DNA of 64,000 bases. Origin: CAVSUZ01 sp963834715 (GTDB lineage: Bacteria > Pseudomonadota > Alphaproteobacteria > Acetobacterales > Acetobacteraceae). The DNA is taken from assembly GCA_963834715.1 (NCBI GenBank), contig CAWIDE010000006.1:62001-126000 (forward strand). Reading direction: 5' to 3'. The notes under the pieces are model-generated. The model was not told where the DNA came from and did not search any database. It saw nothing but the letters and a program-made list of their open reading frames with translations. Shown here one piece after another: positions 18,104 to 28,274 of this stretch. The number at the start of each line of letters is the position of its first letter. The first letter of the stretch is position 1. The translations under genes and the position numbers were made by a program.

Positions 18104-18365
18104 CTTTGACCCGGAGAAGCATCGCCGCATCCTTGAGGAAAGGGGGCTGGATCTCGCCGATGCCGAGCTGGTGTTCGCGGGGGAGGCGCGCACGGTGTTA
18201 GACGCCCGATGGGACTATGGGGAGGACCGCTACATTACCGCCGGTTACCTACAAGGGCGGCTGGTAGTGATGGTCTGGACGCCGCGCGGCGAGGACCGGC
18301 ACATCATCACGATGAGGCACTGCCATGAGCGAGAACAACGCCGCTGGCGCAACAGTATGGTTTGA
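18093..18365 (+). CDS. brnT: BrnT family toxin
   Basis: 90 residues from GTG 18093: GISFDPEKHRRILEERGLDL, ADAELVF, RYITAGYLQGRLVVMVWTPR and IITMRHCHEREQRRW. This is the compact BrnT/RelE-like fold, with the conserved (I/V)ISxRxxxxxER helix seen here as IITMRHCHERE. BrnT is a ribonuclease toxin neutralised by BrnA. The start was set at the GTG after the third leader repeat because the family begins there. The toxin gene precedes and overlaps the antitoxin gene by 41 nt, the usual brnTA order. Confidence 0.85.
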   Translation: MGISFDPEKHRRILEERGLDLADAELVFAGEARTVLDARWDYGEDRYITAGYLQGRLVVMVWTPRGEDRHIITMRHCHEREQRRWRNSMV

Positions 18366-18594
18366 TCCCGACGACGCGCCGGAACTGACTGAGGAGTTTT
18401 TCGACGAGGCCGAAACGTTCCGAGGCGACCGGTTCGTTCGCCGCGGGCGCGGGCGACCCTCGTCCGAGACCCGCAAGGAGTCAATCAGCATCCGGCTCGA
18501 TCCGGAAGTACTCGCCCGGCTGCGCGCCTCTGGTCCAGGGTGGCAATCGCGCGTCAATGGCCTGTTGCGTCAAAGCCTGGGATTGGCGGCTTAG
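18325..18594 (+). CDS. brnA: BrnA family antitoxin
   Basis: 89 residues: acidic N-terminal half (WFDPDDAPELTEEFFDEAET) that binds the toxin, a linker RGRGRPSSETRKESISIRLD and a ribbon-helix-helix-like C-terminus (VLARLRASGPGWQSRVNGLL). The acidic-then-RHH architecture and overlap with brnT identify BrnA, which neutralises BrnT and autorepresses the operon. Confidence 0.88.
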   Translation: MSENNAAGATVWFDPDDAPELTEEFFDEAETFRGDRFVRRGRGRPSSETRKESISIRLDPEVLARLRASGPGWQSRVNGLLRQSLGLAA

Positions 18595-18690
18595 GCGCGG
18601 GGACGCCTAGGCCCGGACCGCGCACCCTTACCTGAACGTGGCCGCCGGGACACAACCTTCGAATTAAGGTCAGGGTGTTGCGCTAACCCC

Positions 18691-19028
18691 TTGCAGCGAC
18701 GCGTGATGTACTGCCACCCCGCCATCAAATCCGGCCGCCTCTCGGCTGCTCGTGGTGATAACGGTGAGTACCTCATTGATGGCTCTGAGCTGGCCAGGGC
18801 CTTTCCGCCTGAACAGCGGATGAACAAGGACCTGAAACAGCATGAACAGGATGCGGAGGCGGCTGTACTGGCGGCGAAACTAGACGCTGAGCAGCGGATC
18901 AATGCCGAGTTGCGAGCCCGAGTTGCGGATGTCACGGAAGACGTGACCGCTGGCGCGGTCAGGCCGAGCGCTTGGTACTGGCCGGGCCGAGTAGGGGAGG
19001 GTGGTGGCGCCGGGCGTGGCACCGGTAG
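18691..19028 (+). pseudogene. HTH/coiled-coil DNA-binding protein, broken
   Basis: AIKSGRLSAARGDNGEYLID resembles the recognition helix and wing of an excisionase-like helix-turn-helix; a long charged helix follows. A one-base loss near 18942 shifts the frame; the other frame reads DRWRGQAERLVLAGPSRGGW and ends at 19026. Such proteins are common on alphaproteobacterial plasmids and islands. The N-terminal helix is degraded. Confidence 0.4.
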
Positions 19029-19071
19029 GCGAATATGGCAAAAAAGAGGCACGGGATGAGCATGTGCATAG

Positions 19072-19242
19072 TCATGACCACTTTTTTGGCCAAGGCCAGC
19101 CGAGCTTGTTGATTGGCACCATTTGCGCCCCTGGCGTATCCGGGTCGCCCACGCGTGCCGGGGTTGGAGGGTGGCATTTCGGCAGCGAGTTCTTCGGCGG
19201 TTTCGGCTTCTGTGCCGGCTTTGGTCGTTTCTTCGTCGCCAT
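19072..19242 (-). CDS. Small Lys/Pro-rich hypothetical protein
   Basis: 56 residues from ATG 19242 with AGGAGAG 5-6 nt upstream: MATKKRPKPAQKPKPPKNSL, then LPKCHPPTPARVGDPDTPGA and a tryptophan-rich end. Strong Lys-Pro repeats suggest nucleic-acid or surface binding. Another start at 19422 in the same frame is possible. Not recognised. Confidence 0.4.
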   Translation of the reverse strand: MATKKRPKPAQKPKPPKNSLPKCHPPTPARVGDPDTPGAQMVPINKLGWPWPKKWS

Positions 19243-19475
19243 TACGGGCTCTCCTGCTGGCGCTGAAGCGGCACGGCGTCGGAACGGTAGCCGATCACAG
19301 GCGTTGGTCGCTGCCGTGCTGGTTTGATGGGAGTTCGCTGCCTCTGGCCTCATAACATGATCGGCCACGCGGGCCTTGTCGTAGATCAGGCTTCGAGGCT
19401 GCGGTCCTTGCCGACGAGCCATCAGTGATCACCTCGCATTCGATCGCGGCTTCGCGTAGAGCAGAAGGCGCTTCT

Positions 19476-20479
19476 TCAGCGAGCCGCATACTCCTCGTTC
19501 CGGTTAAGCAAAGCCCAGGCGGTCCGCGCCGTTTTGTTCGCGAGAGCGACGACCGTCCGATTAAAGCCGCGTCTGGCGATAAGCGCCTTCAGCCAGGTTG
19601 ATCGCCGGTCCTGATGCTTAGCCAGTCGAGTGACGACGGCACGAGCGCCGTGGATCATCTGACGCCTGAGGTAATGGTTGGCGCGGCGCCCGATGCCACC
19701 CAGCCGCGGCTTGCCGCCGGTCGTATATTGCCGCGGCACCAAGCCGATCCAGGCGGCCATCTCGCGGCCGGAGCGAACTGCCGGCCCTGGTCTACAGCGG
19801 CGACGATCGCCGTCGCGACGATCGGCCCGACGCCGGGTAGCTTCGCCAGCCTGCGGCAAGCTTCATGCGTGCGACACAGGGTAACGGTAATCTCATCGAG
19901 CTTCTTGATCCGGCGGTTGAGCTCGTCGAGTTGATCCAGGAGCTCGCCGAAGATCGCCCGCGCCAAGTCCGACAGCTCGGCCGCAGCGACGGCAGCCGGT
20001 GCCCGAGCCGTAAAACGCCACGGGCCTTGTGGCAGCACGATGCCATACTCGGCGAGCAGGCCGCGGGTATGATTGATCAGCGCCGTGCGTTGGCAGATCA
20101 GCCGGTCGCGGGCACGATGCAGTGACTGCAGGTCCTGCTGGTCTGTCGACTTCACCGGCACAAAGCGCATCGTCGGGCGCATCGCCGCCTCGAAGATCGC
20201 CTCGGCATCGACCGCGTCATTCTTCGAGCCCTTGACGAAGGGCTTCACAAAGCGCGGATTGATAAGGCGCACTTTGCAGCCGGCCGCGAGCCAGCAGCGA
20301 GCCCAGTAATGTGCGCTGGCACACGCCTCCATCGCTATTGTCGCCGGCGCAATCTCGTCGATCACCTCGGCCAGCTTTGCCCGGTTGACCTTCCGGGACA
20401 GGATCACCCCATCGCTGTCGATGCCATACAAATGAAACGAGCGCTTGCCGAGATCGATCGCCAGTAACTCCAGTGCCAT
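19476..20479 (-). mobile_element. IS110-family element, transposase frameshifted
   Basis: The transposase starts at ATG 20479 (MALELLAIDLGKRSFHLYGI), showing the first acidic residue of the RuvC-like DEDD domain; KGSKNDAVDAEAIFEAAMRP carries further acidic residues. The transposase_20 domain follows (LAKLPGVGPIVATAIVAAVD). Near 19775 the frame shifts; the rest (GREMAAWIGLVPRQYTTGGK and AARTAWALLNRNEEYA) is in the next frame to 19476. Joined length is about 334 residues. The element truncates the istA gene to its right. Confidence 0.88.
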
Positions 20480-20535
20480 GCTCCCCTCCTTGGTTTGCGA
20501 CCGCATCGTCGCCGGGAAGCGGGAGGCGTCCATCC

Positions 20536-21480
20536 CATAACCTGAGAACGGCTGTTGACCAAGTTGGCGCCGGCAAGAAGCGCCAGGTCAATGCACGCTT
20601 TGCCGCGATGGCCAGCCACTACCTTTTCGATGCTGACTTTTGCAATCCGGCCTCAGCCTGGGAGAAGGGTCAGGTCGAGAAGAATGTCCAGGACGCGCGT
20701 CACCGGCTCTGGCGGACCATGCCTCACTTTGCGACGCTTGCTGGCTTGAACGACTGGCTGGAACAACGCTGCCAGGCGTTATGGCGCGAGATTCCACACG
20801 GCAGCCAGCAAGGATCAATGTTCGAAGCGTGGCAAAGTGAAGTCGGATGCCTGATGCCCGTTGGCAGACCGTTCGATGGTTTTGTTGAATACGGCAAACG
20901 CGTTTCGCCCACCTGCCTCGTTCACTTTGATCGCAACCGCTACAGCGTGCCCGCGTCCTTCGCCAATCATCGCGTCAGCTTAAGGGTTTATCCAGACCGC
21001 ATCGTTGTCATTGCCGAAGGGCATGTCATCTGCGAGCACGCGCGGCTCATCGAGCGGTCGCATCATCTGCCCGGCCGTACCATCTATGATTGGCACCACT
21101 ATCTCGCGGTGATCCAGCGCAAGCCGGGAGCTCTGCGTAATGGCGCGCCGTTCGCCGAATTGCCGGAAGCGTTCAAGCGGCTGCAACAGCACCTTCTCAA
21201 GCAGCCCGGGGGCGACCGGGAGATGGTGGAGGTTCTTGCCCTGGCCCTGCACCATGATGAGGATGCGGTGCTGTGTGCCGTCGAACTGGCGCTGAGTGAC
21301 GGAGCGCCGACAAAGACGCACGTGCTCAACCTGTTGCACCGGCTGATCGACGGCAAATCCACGGCCACAGCAATCATTGAGGCTCCACAGGCCTTGGCCT
21401 TGGACCAGGAGCCACGTGCCGACGTCGAACGCTACGATGCCCTACGCGAAAAGCGGCAGGAGGCCCGCCATGCGTCATGA
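20536..21480 (+). pseudogene. istA: IS21 IstA transposase, N-terminus lost
   Basis: The frame enters at GAGKKRQVNARFAAMASHYL and continues with CNPASAWEKGQVEKNVQDAR, which contains the catalytic Glu of the integrase core, and with YSVPASFANHRVSLRVYPDR. It ends RQEARHAS at 21480. The N-terminal helix-turn-helix and the two catalytic Asp strands are missing, lost at the junction with the IS110 copy. It overlaps istB by 11 nt as in IS21. Confidence 0.9.
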
Positions 21481-22285
21481 TCCGGCCGGGGCGGCGATTG
21501 TCGTCATGCTGCGCGGCCTGAAGATGTTTGGCATGGCGCAGGCCGCGGGCGAACTGATGGAGCAGGGTGCGCCAGCCTTCAATTCGGCCGTCCCCATTCT
21601 GTCACAGCTGCTCAAGGCGGAAACCGCCGAGCGCGAGGTTCGATCGGTTGCCTACCAACTCAAGGCGGCGCGCTTCCCCGTCTACAAGGATCTGAGCGGT
21701 TTTGATTTTGCGTCCAGCGAAGTCAATGAAGCCCTGGTGCGCCAGCTTTACCGGTGTGAGTTCATCGAAAACGCCGACAACGTGGTCCTGGTCGGCGGTC
21801 CGGGCACCGGCAAGACTCACATCGCCACGGCGCTTGGCGTGCAGGCGGTTGAACACCATCGCAAAAAGGTTCGGTTCTTCGGGACCGTCGACCTGGTCAA
21901 TGCGTTGGAACAGGAGAAAACTCAGGGCCGATCGGGTCAGATCGCGAAGGAGATCGAGGCTAAGCGCCGCGCCTTTCTACGCAAATGGCGACTGAAATGC
22001 CGCGCTGTAGCCCAGAGCTTGGAAGAAGCCGGGGACCGGCTCTTCACCTTCACCCGGTTGCCCGAAAGCCAATGGAAGTCGGCGCGAACCACGAACGCTA
22101 TCGAGCGACTCCACGAAGAATTTAGGAGACGGATCAAAACGCAGACGGTACTGCCGTCGGCGGAAACCGCGGCGATGTTGTTTTGGGCCCTACTCGCCTC
22201 GGGTCAGATCACCATGCGGAAGGTCGATGGTTGGCAGACGCTTCCCGAGAAGCTCATTCCTCCGTGCATTGACCTAGCAGCTTGA
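21470..22285 (+). pseudogene. istB: Chimeric frame: IstB N-terminus fused to IS256 transposase C-terminus
   Basis: 272 codons without a stop. Residues 1 to about 158 are IstB, the AAA+ helper of IS21: LRGLKMFGMAQAAGELMEQG, then the Walker A VLVGGPGTGKTHIATALGVQ. After GRSGQIAK the frame switches to the IS256/Mutator transposase C-terminus: KWRLKCRAVAQSLEEAGDRL, the conserved SARTTNAIERLHEEFRRRIK and TAAMLFWALLASGQITMRK. IstB Walker B and all upstream IS256 parts, including its catalytic Asp residues, are absent. It is the product of a deletion or IS-mediated junction and cannot be a normal transposase. Confidence 0.9.
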
Positions 22286-22619
22286 ACCGCTATTCATTGC
22301 ATCGGAGACCTCGCCACCGAATTTCCACACAATTCGCGACGGCACCGCTTCATGTACAACTTCGCCTGCTGGTCTGTGATGTGTCGGCCGGGCACAGAGA
22401 GGTCTCTTCTTGGCGGTTGAGCACCTCGCCATTCCGGCATGCGTCACGGAGTCGCAGGCGATCCGAAAAGACCGCTTTGGCGCCGGGGGCCAGCCTACGG
22501 TTGGGCTACGCCCGCCCTCCGGCCGCCCCCGGCGCCACTCATCCTGACTGACGCGCTATCCACCTTGATTGTCGCTGTGCACCCTGAAGTAGAACTTTCT
22601 ATGAGGATAGGTGAGGCAG
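22286..22619. other. Noncoding junction region
   Basis: Contains GC-rich inverted sequences around 22480-22545 (GGCGCCGGGGGCC ... CCCCCGGCGCC) that could form a strong hairpin. No gene recognised. Probably remains of IS ends. Confidence 0.4.
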
Positions 22620-22802
22620 ATGTTGCCGCTGGTCTGTGATCCCGAGCTGCTTGCGAGCCTGCGGGCCGCCGGAGTTGACGCGTGGCCGGCGTGGGATGCG
22701 GACGGGGATAGCGACGCGCTGGTGATGGTCGAGGCGGACCGGGAGAACCTGAACCGGCTTAAGCAATGGCTGGCCCGTTGCCCAGATGTTGCCCAGACGT
22801 AG
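22620..22802 (+). CDS. Small hypothetical acidic protein
   Basis: 60 residues from ATG 22620, preceded by AGGATAGGTGAGGCAG: LPLVCDPELLASLRAAGVDA, then DGDSDALVMVEADRENLNRL and KQWLARCPDVAQT. The alternation of acidic loops and helices looks like a real domain. It ends 10 nt before the target duplication of the IS66-like element. Not recognised. Confidence 0.5.
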   Translation: MLPLVCDPELLASLRAAGVDAWPAWDADGDSDALVMVEADRENLNRLKQWLARCPDVAQT

Positions 22803-22819
22803 GCACTGGGCCGCATACC

Positions 22820-24468
22820 GTAAGAGGGGCAAAACCACGGGCAGTGGGAGCTACGCGGGTTGGCCGCGGCAGCGGATAAGATCTGGGAGAGGGAGGTACG
22901 GTCGCCTGGCCAGAAACGCCGAGACGGCTGCCGAGATAATCCCAGAACGCGATGCCGAACTTGGCGCAGGTCTTGGCCAGTCCGAGGAAGGCATCACGAC
23001 AGTCCCGTCCAACATCACTGCGGGTGCCACCGCTGACCTTTCGCTTGGTCACGTGACAGCGGATGTCGCGTTCGGAGCCGTTGGTGTGCAGGGGGATCTC
23101 CGGTCGGTCGAGCACTGCCAGCAACTCGGCCTTGTTGGCATGCAGCCGCGCCAGCAGGCGATCAAGGGTGACGAAACCGGTTCGCCGGTCAAAGATGCGA
23201 TCGAAGCGAGCGCGAAGCTGCCGGCGACGGCGTGGCGTCGGGTTGATGCGGTAAGCTTTCAGATCGGCATAGAACCGCCAGATCAGCGAGCGGACGCGCT
23301 TCTGCGCGACGCGCTGGTGCTCGGTGAACGCGTCGAGCTTGTGCACCAGCCGCTCGGCATGCACCCAGCACAGCGCGTGCTGACCGACCGCGAACTGGCC
23401 GGCGTCATCGCTGACAATCACCGTGTTATGCAGAAACTCATGCGCATGGATGCTGCCCCACAACACACCCTCTGTGGCGATCTGTACCGGGTCGGGCGTA
23501 ACTGTGAGCGCGGTGATACCCAGCCGTTCAAGATGCGCCTGCTAAGCCACCGGGTCGGCAAACTGTTTGTCAGGGTGTTCCGCAAGCCGGGCAATAGTGG
23601 GCCCAGCAAGTGCATGTTCGCGCATATAGGCCAAGGCGGCATGGTTGACCACGTAATCGGTGTGCCCGGCACGCAGCAGATCAAGGAAGTTCAGGCAACT
23701 CTTGCTTCCGGTCGTCCCGAACCATGCGAAGTGGTCGTTGCCGATCTGCGTGCAGAAGCCATTGGCGCCTTTGTGACGGGCACCAGTGTCGTCCACTGTG
23801 ATCCAACTGGCTGTCCCCAGACCCGTGCGCAGCACATCACGTGCTTCGGCCAGGAACGCATCCTGGTCGGCGATCAGCAGACGCATGACCTGCCTCTTGG
23901 AGATGTCCACACCAATCGCCCGAAGCATCGCCATCAGCCGCGGCACAGTCACCTGTCCCTGGTGGTATTGCATCAGCACGAAGCGGCGCAGTTCCGACCC
24001 GAAGTGCCCACTGACACCGGGAGGCAAGGGCGCAATCACGGTGCGCCCATCCGGCGTGACCCAGCGCTCGCGCCGATAGCGGATGACCCGAACCCGCAGC
24101 ACCAGATCCTGCACGACGAAGTCCTCGTAGCCCTTGAAGCGGGAGCCGGGTGGCACCTCCGCTTTGAGGATCGTGTCCTCAACGCTGACCCGTGGTGCCG
24201 TCTTGCCCCGACCGCGCCGGCCGGCCTGTTTGTCCGTTGGTCTGGAGTTCGTTCCCGCGTCCATCCCGCTCGGCTTGATCTGCGGCCGACCCTTCAGCCC
24301 TTTCAGCCGCACGATCTCCTCGCGCAACTCAGCGATCTGGCGCTTTTGTTCGGCATTTTCGGCCAGCAGCTTTAAGACAAGCTGCTTCAGCTCAGTCGGA
24401 GACAGAACCTCGAGGTCGGCCGGAGCGGTCACGGCCAGCTTAAATCGTGCCGCCCCGCGTCGGGGCAA
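22820..24468 (-). pseudogene. IS66-like transposase with one in-frame stop
   Basis: The first part, from ATG 24468, has the zipper LKQLVLKLLAENAEQKRQIA, the zinc-region-like basic segment and the first catalytic strand ASWITVDDTGARHKG. An in-frame TAG at 23542-23544 separates it from QAHLERLGITALTVTPDPVQ, IVSDDAGQFAVGQHALCWVH and the Glu region HTNGSERDIRCHVTKRKVSG, in the same frame. A single substitution could repair it. The frame runs off the left end of the element into flanking DNA, so the natural C-terminus is also altered. Confidence 0.9.
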
Positions 24469-24508
24469 GCAAAAAATCAGCCGCTGCCCGTGGTTTTGCC
24501 CCTCTTAC
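22820..24508 (-). mobile_element. IS66-like element, ISBst12 type (1689 bp), 8-bp target duplication
   Basis: The two ends are exact inverted repeats of about 25 bp beginning GTAAGAGGGGCAAAACCACG. CGCATACC is duplicated at 22812-22819 and 24509-24516. Single transposase gene, interrupted by one stop codon. Confidence 0.95.
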
Positions 24509-24636
24509 CGCATACCTAGATAACTCGTTGAATAATTTCAGCATATTGGTAGGCATCGGGGTTCTGACGACGCCAACGAAGGTGATCACCACCTCCGCCA
24601 GCACGAGCGCCGCCGCCACCGTATCGATGCAATAAC

Positions 24637-25506
24637 CTAACCATTGTTCCGTCCGTCAGTCACGCAATTCGTGGCTTGGAGCAGACGCTGGGCGCCAGCC
24701 TCTTCATTCGGGACGGCCGATCTATCCGACTGACCGCGGAAGGCGAGAGATTGATGCACTATGTCGAACGTGGGTTCAGCGAATTGCAACTAGGGATCAT
24801 CAGCACTTCGATGCGCGGCCCGCGGTTGCTGCGTCTGCATTGCGCGCCCAGCATCGCCGCACAATGGCTGGTACCGAGACTGCACCGCTTGTTGGCCGAA
24901 ACAAGCGGCCTTGACGTGAGAATCGTGGCCGATACCAACTACACCCGGTTTGTCGACGACGATTTCGATGCGGATATCGTGTACGGTGCACCATCGCCGC
25001 ATCTCTATGGCAGGTCGGGCCATCAGGGTGTGGTGATGCTCCCACTCGGCACCGAAACTGTGACCCCGCTCTGCGCCCCCGATCTTGCTGAACGGATACG
25101 GTCGGCGCGCAGCCTGCTGAGCGAGAAACTCATCCTGAGTGAAGTGAAGAAGGTGCGCTGGACCGAGTGGTTTGCTGCGAACGATGTGCTCGCACCGGAA
25201 TTGGTACGGGCTACGCTTTGATCGCAGTTTTCTTTCGCTTAGTGCAGCGACAGATGGCGTCGGCGTAGCACTCGAATCAACGCGATTGGCAGAACGCGAG
25301 CTCGCCTCTGGCCGACTGGTACGGCCACTCCAGGGCATTTGCAAGGGTGTTGACTACACCGCCCATTGGCTCGTGTTCCCGCATGCCAAGCGACACTCGC
25401 AGTCAATCGTTACATTCACAATGTGGCTAGCGAAGGAGCTGGCACTGGAGGTTGACTTCGGTTCGATTGGGATCAAGGCAGGCAGCCTCGCGCCAACTGC
25501 TCTAAA
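24637..25506 (+). pseudogene. LysR-family regulator, broken at both ends
   Basis: The frame begins inside the winged helix (SVSHAIRGLEQTLGASLFIR) and continues with LTAEGERLMHYVERGFSELQ and a substrate-binding domain typical of the GcvA-like subgroup (LVPRLHRLLAETSGLDVRIV). A frameshift near 25212 moves to RFDRSFLSLSAATDGVGVAL and WLVFPHAKRHSQSIVTFTMW. The last codons (LAPTALKHGG, stop near 27455) lie beyond the IS1634 insertion at 25507. The first helix of the DNA-binding domain is missing, so the protein is dead. Confidence 0.85.
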
Positions 25507-27438
25507 CCGAACTTCCTTCTTTCGGAGAGTGTGAAGTGGCAGGAACAGTAGGGACAGAAGCACGAGACTGGTCCCAAACGTAGCCATGTAATCCGGAAAT
25601 TTGGACTTGTACTCGCGGCGGTGTTGTGCCAATGCGTTGCCATGTATATCGAAGCTGTTCCGAATCGGAACTCGCCTCCCGCCATTCTGCTGCGCGAGAG
25701 TTACCGCCAGGATGGCAAGGTCCGTAAGCGCACGATCTGCAACCTCTCCGATTGGCCCGCCGAGCACGTTGAAGGCCTGCGCGGTGTTCTCAAAGGCGGC
25801 GTTGTCATTCCGGCCGAGCGGGATGCGTTCACCATCACCCGCAGTCTGCCGCACGGGCACGTTGCAGCAGCGCTCGGGACTGCCCGCAAGATAGGGCTTG
25901 ATCGGATGCTCGGCGATCGCGAGCGATACCGTGATCTTGCCCTCGCGCTGATGATCGGGCGCATTATCGAGCCGGCATCCAAGCTCGCCACCGCTCGTGC
26001 ACTTTCCTCCGCCACGGCTGCATCGAGCCTTGGCGAAATGCTTGGCCTCGGTGAGGTCGACGAGGACGAACTCTATGCCGCACTGGACTGGCTGCTGGAA
26101 CGCCAGCCTGCCATCGAGACAGCCTTAGCCAAGCGCCATCTCAGCGATGGCACACTGGTGTTATATGATGTCTCGTCAAGCTACATGGAAGGCCGCTGCT
26201 GCCCGCTCGCCCAGCGTGGCTACAGCCGCGACGGCAAGAAGGGCACGCTGCAAATCATATACGGCCTACTCTGCGCTCCCGATGGCTGTCCGATCGCCAT
26301 CGAGGTGTTTGAGGGCGATACCGCCGATCCGATTACGCTTGCCAATCAGATCGAAAAGCTGAAGCGGCGGTTCCATCTCGACCACGTGGTCATGGTCGGT
26401 GACCGTGGCATGATCACCCAAGCACGCATCACCAATGACGTTAAATCGGCAGGCTTCGACTGGATCACGGCACTGCGCGCGCCGGCGATCAAGGCGTTGA
26501 TGGAAACCGGCGCTTTGCAACTCTCGCTGTTCGATCAGCGCGACTTGGCCAGTATCACGGCGCCCGAATTTCCGGGTGAGCGCCTGATCGTTTGCCGTAA
26601 TCCCGATCTCGCCGTCGAGCGCGCCCGCAAGCGGGAGGATCTGCTGGCCGCCACCGAACGTGACCTCTCCCGTATCCAGATCGCGGTCGCTCGCAAGCGC
26701 AATCCCCTCCGGGGCGCTGCGCGGATCGCACTCGCGGTTGGCGCGGTGATCAACAAGCACAAGGTAGGCAAGCATTTTGTCATCGAGATCACCGATACCG
26801 TCTTCAGCTTCGCCCGCAAGACCGCCGAGATCGTCGCTGAAGCAGCAACCGATGGCGTCTATGTCGTGCGCACCAGCCTGCCGGAAAGCGCGCTCGATGA
26901 CACCACGACCGTGCGAAGCTACAAGTCGCTTGCGCTTGTGGAGCGGGCCTTTCGCTGCATCAAAACCGTCGATCTGCAGATCAGGCCTGTCCATCATTGG
27001 CTGGCAGACCGCGTGCGGGCCCACGTCTTCCTGTGCATGTTAGCCTACTACCTCGAATGGCATATGCGGACCTGCCTGGCGCCAATGCTGTTCGATGACG
27101 CCGATAGGGAAGCGGCCGAAGCCTTGCGAGACAGCGTAGTGTCGGAAGCGCAACGTTCCCCGGCTGCCATCGCCAAGCAGACCACAGGGCTCACCACGGA
27201 CGGCCTGCCGGTGCATAGCTTCCGTTCATTGCTCGGCGATCTGGCAACCGTAGTGCGCAACACCATCACCACCGCGATCACACCGGACTATCGCCTTACC
27301 GTCGTCACAAGGCCAACACCGCTGCAGCAGAAGGCATTCAATCTCCTCGGCGTCAACTGTAGCCAGTAATCCACAGGTCGCGAGACAGAATGTATAGATG
27401 CTTCAGTAACTTGCGTGTCTCGAGGCTAGGAAGTTCGG
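25507..27438 (+). mobile_element. IS1634-family element, copy 1 (1932 bp)
   Basis: Ends CCGAACTTCCT and, reversed, CCGAACTTCCT. TCTAAA is duplicated at 25501-25506 and 27439-27444. Practically identical to the copy at 53101-55032, which is inverted relative to it. Confidence 0.95.
25642..27369 (+). CDS. IS1634-family transposase, copy 1
   Basis: 575 residues from MYIEAVPNRNSPPAILLRES; a longer frame begins at 25621 but family members start here. It is an IS4-superfamily DDE transposase: LVLYDVSSSYMEGRCCPLAQ with the first Asp, VMVGDRGMITQARI with the second, and ALVERAFRCIKTVDLQIRPV with the catalytic Glu region (Y-(2)-R-(3)-E-like). Intact, no stops. It should be able to move itself and the second copy. 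Confidence 0.97.
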   Translation: MYIEAVPNRNSPPAILLRESYRQDGKVRKRTICNLSDWPAEHVEGLRGVLKGGVVIPAERDAFTITRSLPHGHVAAALGTARKIGLDRMLGDRERYRDLALALMIGRIIEPASKLATARALSSATAASSLGEMLGLGEVDEDELYAALDWLLERQPAIETALAKRHLSDGTLVLYDVSSSYMEGRCCPLAQRGYSRDGKKGTLQIIYGLLCAPDGCPIAIEVFEGDTADPITLANQIEKLKRRFHLDHVVMVGDRGMITQARITNDVKSAGFDWITALRAPAIKALMETGALQLSLFDQRDLASITAPEFPGERLIVCRNPDLAVERARKREDLLAATERDLSRIQIAVARKRNPLRGAARIALAVGAVINKHKVGKHFVIEITDTVFSFARKTAEIVAEAATDGVYVVRTSLPESALDDTTTVRSYKSLALVERAFRCIKTVDLQIRPVHHWLADRVRAHVFLCMLAYYLEWHMRTCLAPMLFDDADREAAEALRDSVVSEAQRSPAAIAKQTTGLTTDGLPVHSFRSLLGDLATVVRNTITTAITPDYRLTVVTRPTPLQQKAFNLLGVNCSQ

Positions 27439-27644
27439 TCTAAAGCACGGCGGATAAACGAGCAAGCAACTGTGTGATAAGGTGGATTATGTCAAAAACT
27501 TTGCAGTAATTCTGAAGTCGCCAAGCGCAGAAACACGGGGGGCGAATAATCACCCGCGATCAACTTCATTCTGCACCCCAGAAATCACCACAAATACTTG
27601 CCCGGCTGGCGATTACTTGGGCTTCGCCGGACACAATATATAGG

Positions 27645-27957
27645 TCAAGAGGCGGCGCGGGGTCTGGTAGCGCGGCCCCGGCGCGGCGGCAAGCCTTCCT
27701 GCGCGAGATGGGCATGGTTCAGCATGTGGGCTACCCGCAGCACGCTCGGCCCATACTCTCCCGCCTTCACCATGCGCAGCAACTCGCGCGCAACGGCGGT
27801 GACGCGGCATCGCATGGCGCGGGTGGCGCGGATCGGCACAAAGACGGCGCGGGGTTTTCCGGCTCCTGCGGGAAGTAGCTTCATGCGAACGGGCATCGAT
27901 AGGCCGTCCTCAATCTGTGCCAGCGCGATGATACGCCTCTCTCTGCTGCCGTCATGG
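27645..27957 (-). CDS. Hypothetical basic protein
   Basis: RRIIALAQIEDGLSMPVRMK, then AGKPRAVFVPIRATRAMRCR and ELLRMVKAGEYGPSVLRVAH read like a folded protein ending in an Arg/Pro-rich tail. An ATG overlapping the stop of the next upstream gene (ATGA at 27957) is one base out of frame, so a base may be missing near 27945. Not recognised. Confidence 0.35.
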
Positions 27958-28179
27958 CTCGTTATCCTTGCGGCGTATCCCGGTGCGCGGCCCCAGAGCA
28001 TAGAGCGTGCGAAGAATTTGGTGGGGCTGGTCGTAGTCCCAATTCTGACGGCACGCGCGAATGAAATACCGCGCCTCGTCAACACAATCGCGCCAATCGG
28101 CGGACAGAAGCGCATACTTGCGCCGCCGATGGAATGCCGCCACGGCCCGCGACCGGAAAAACATCGCGGCGTCTTGCAT
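27952..28179 (-). CDS. Hypothetical protein
   Basis: 75 residues from ATG 28179: MQDAAMFFRSRAVAAFHRRR, ADWRDCVDEARYFIRACRQN and DQPHQILRTLYALGPRTGIR. It is helical, basic and Trp/Tyr-rich, looking like a small accessory DNA-associated protein. It ends in ATGA overlap with the next frame. Not recognised. Confidence 0.4.
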   Translation of the reverse strand: MQDAAMFFRSRAVAAFHRRRKYALLSADWRDCVDEARYFIRACRQNWDYDQPHQILRTLYALGPRTGIRRKDNEP

Positions 28180-28206
28180 TACTGTTTGGCATCCTCCAGC
28201 GCCAAG

Positions 28207-28246
28207 GGCACGGGCTTCCCCCATTGCTCGAAGCCCGAACCAGCCC
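28207..28246. repeat. 40-bp palindromic intergenic repeat, copy 1
   Basis: Perfect reverse complement of 29168-29207. The core GGGCTTC...GAAGCCC forms a hairpin. It lies just downstream of the lyase stop codon, like REP elements. Confidence 0.9.
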
Positions 28247-28274
28247 GCGGGCGATGGCGCCGGCATGGGTGGCC

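Noticed and set aside
22786..24375. 529-codon open frame on the plus strand
   Set aside because: It is antisense to the IS66-like transposase, whose catalytic motifs are on the minus strand; the plus frame has no family resemblance.
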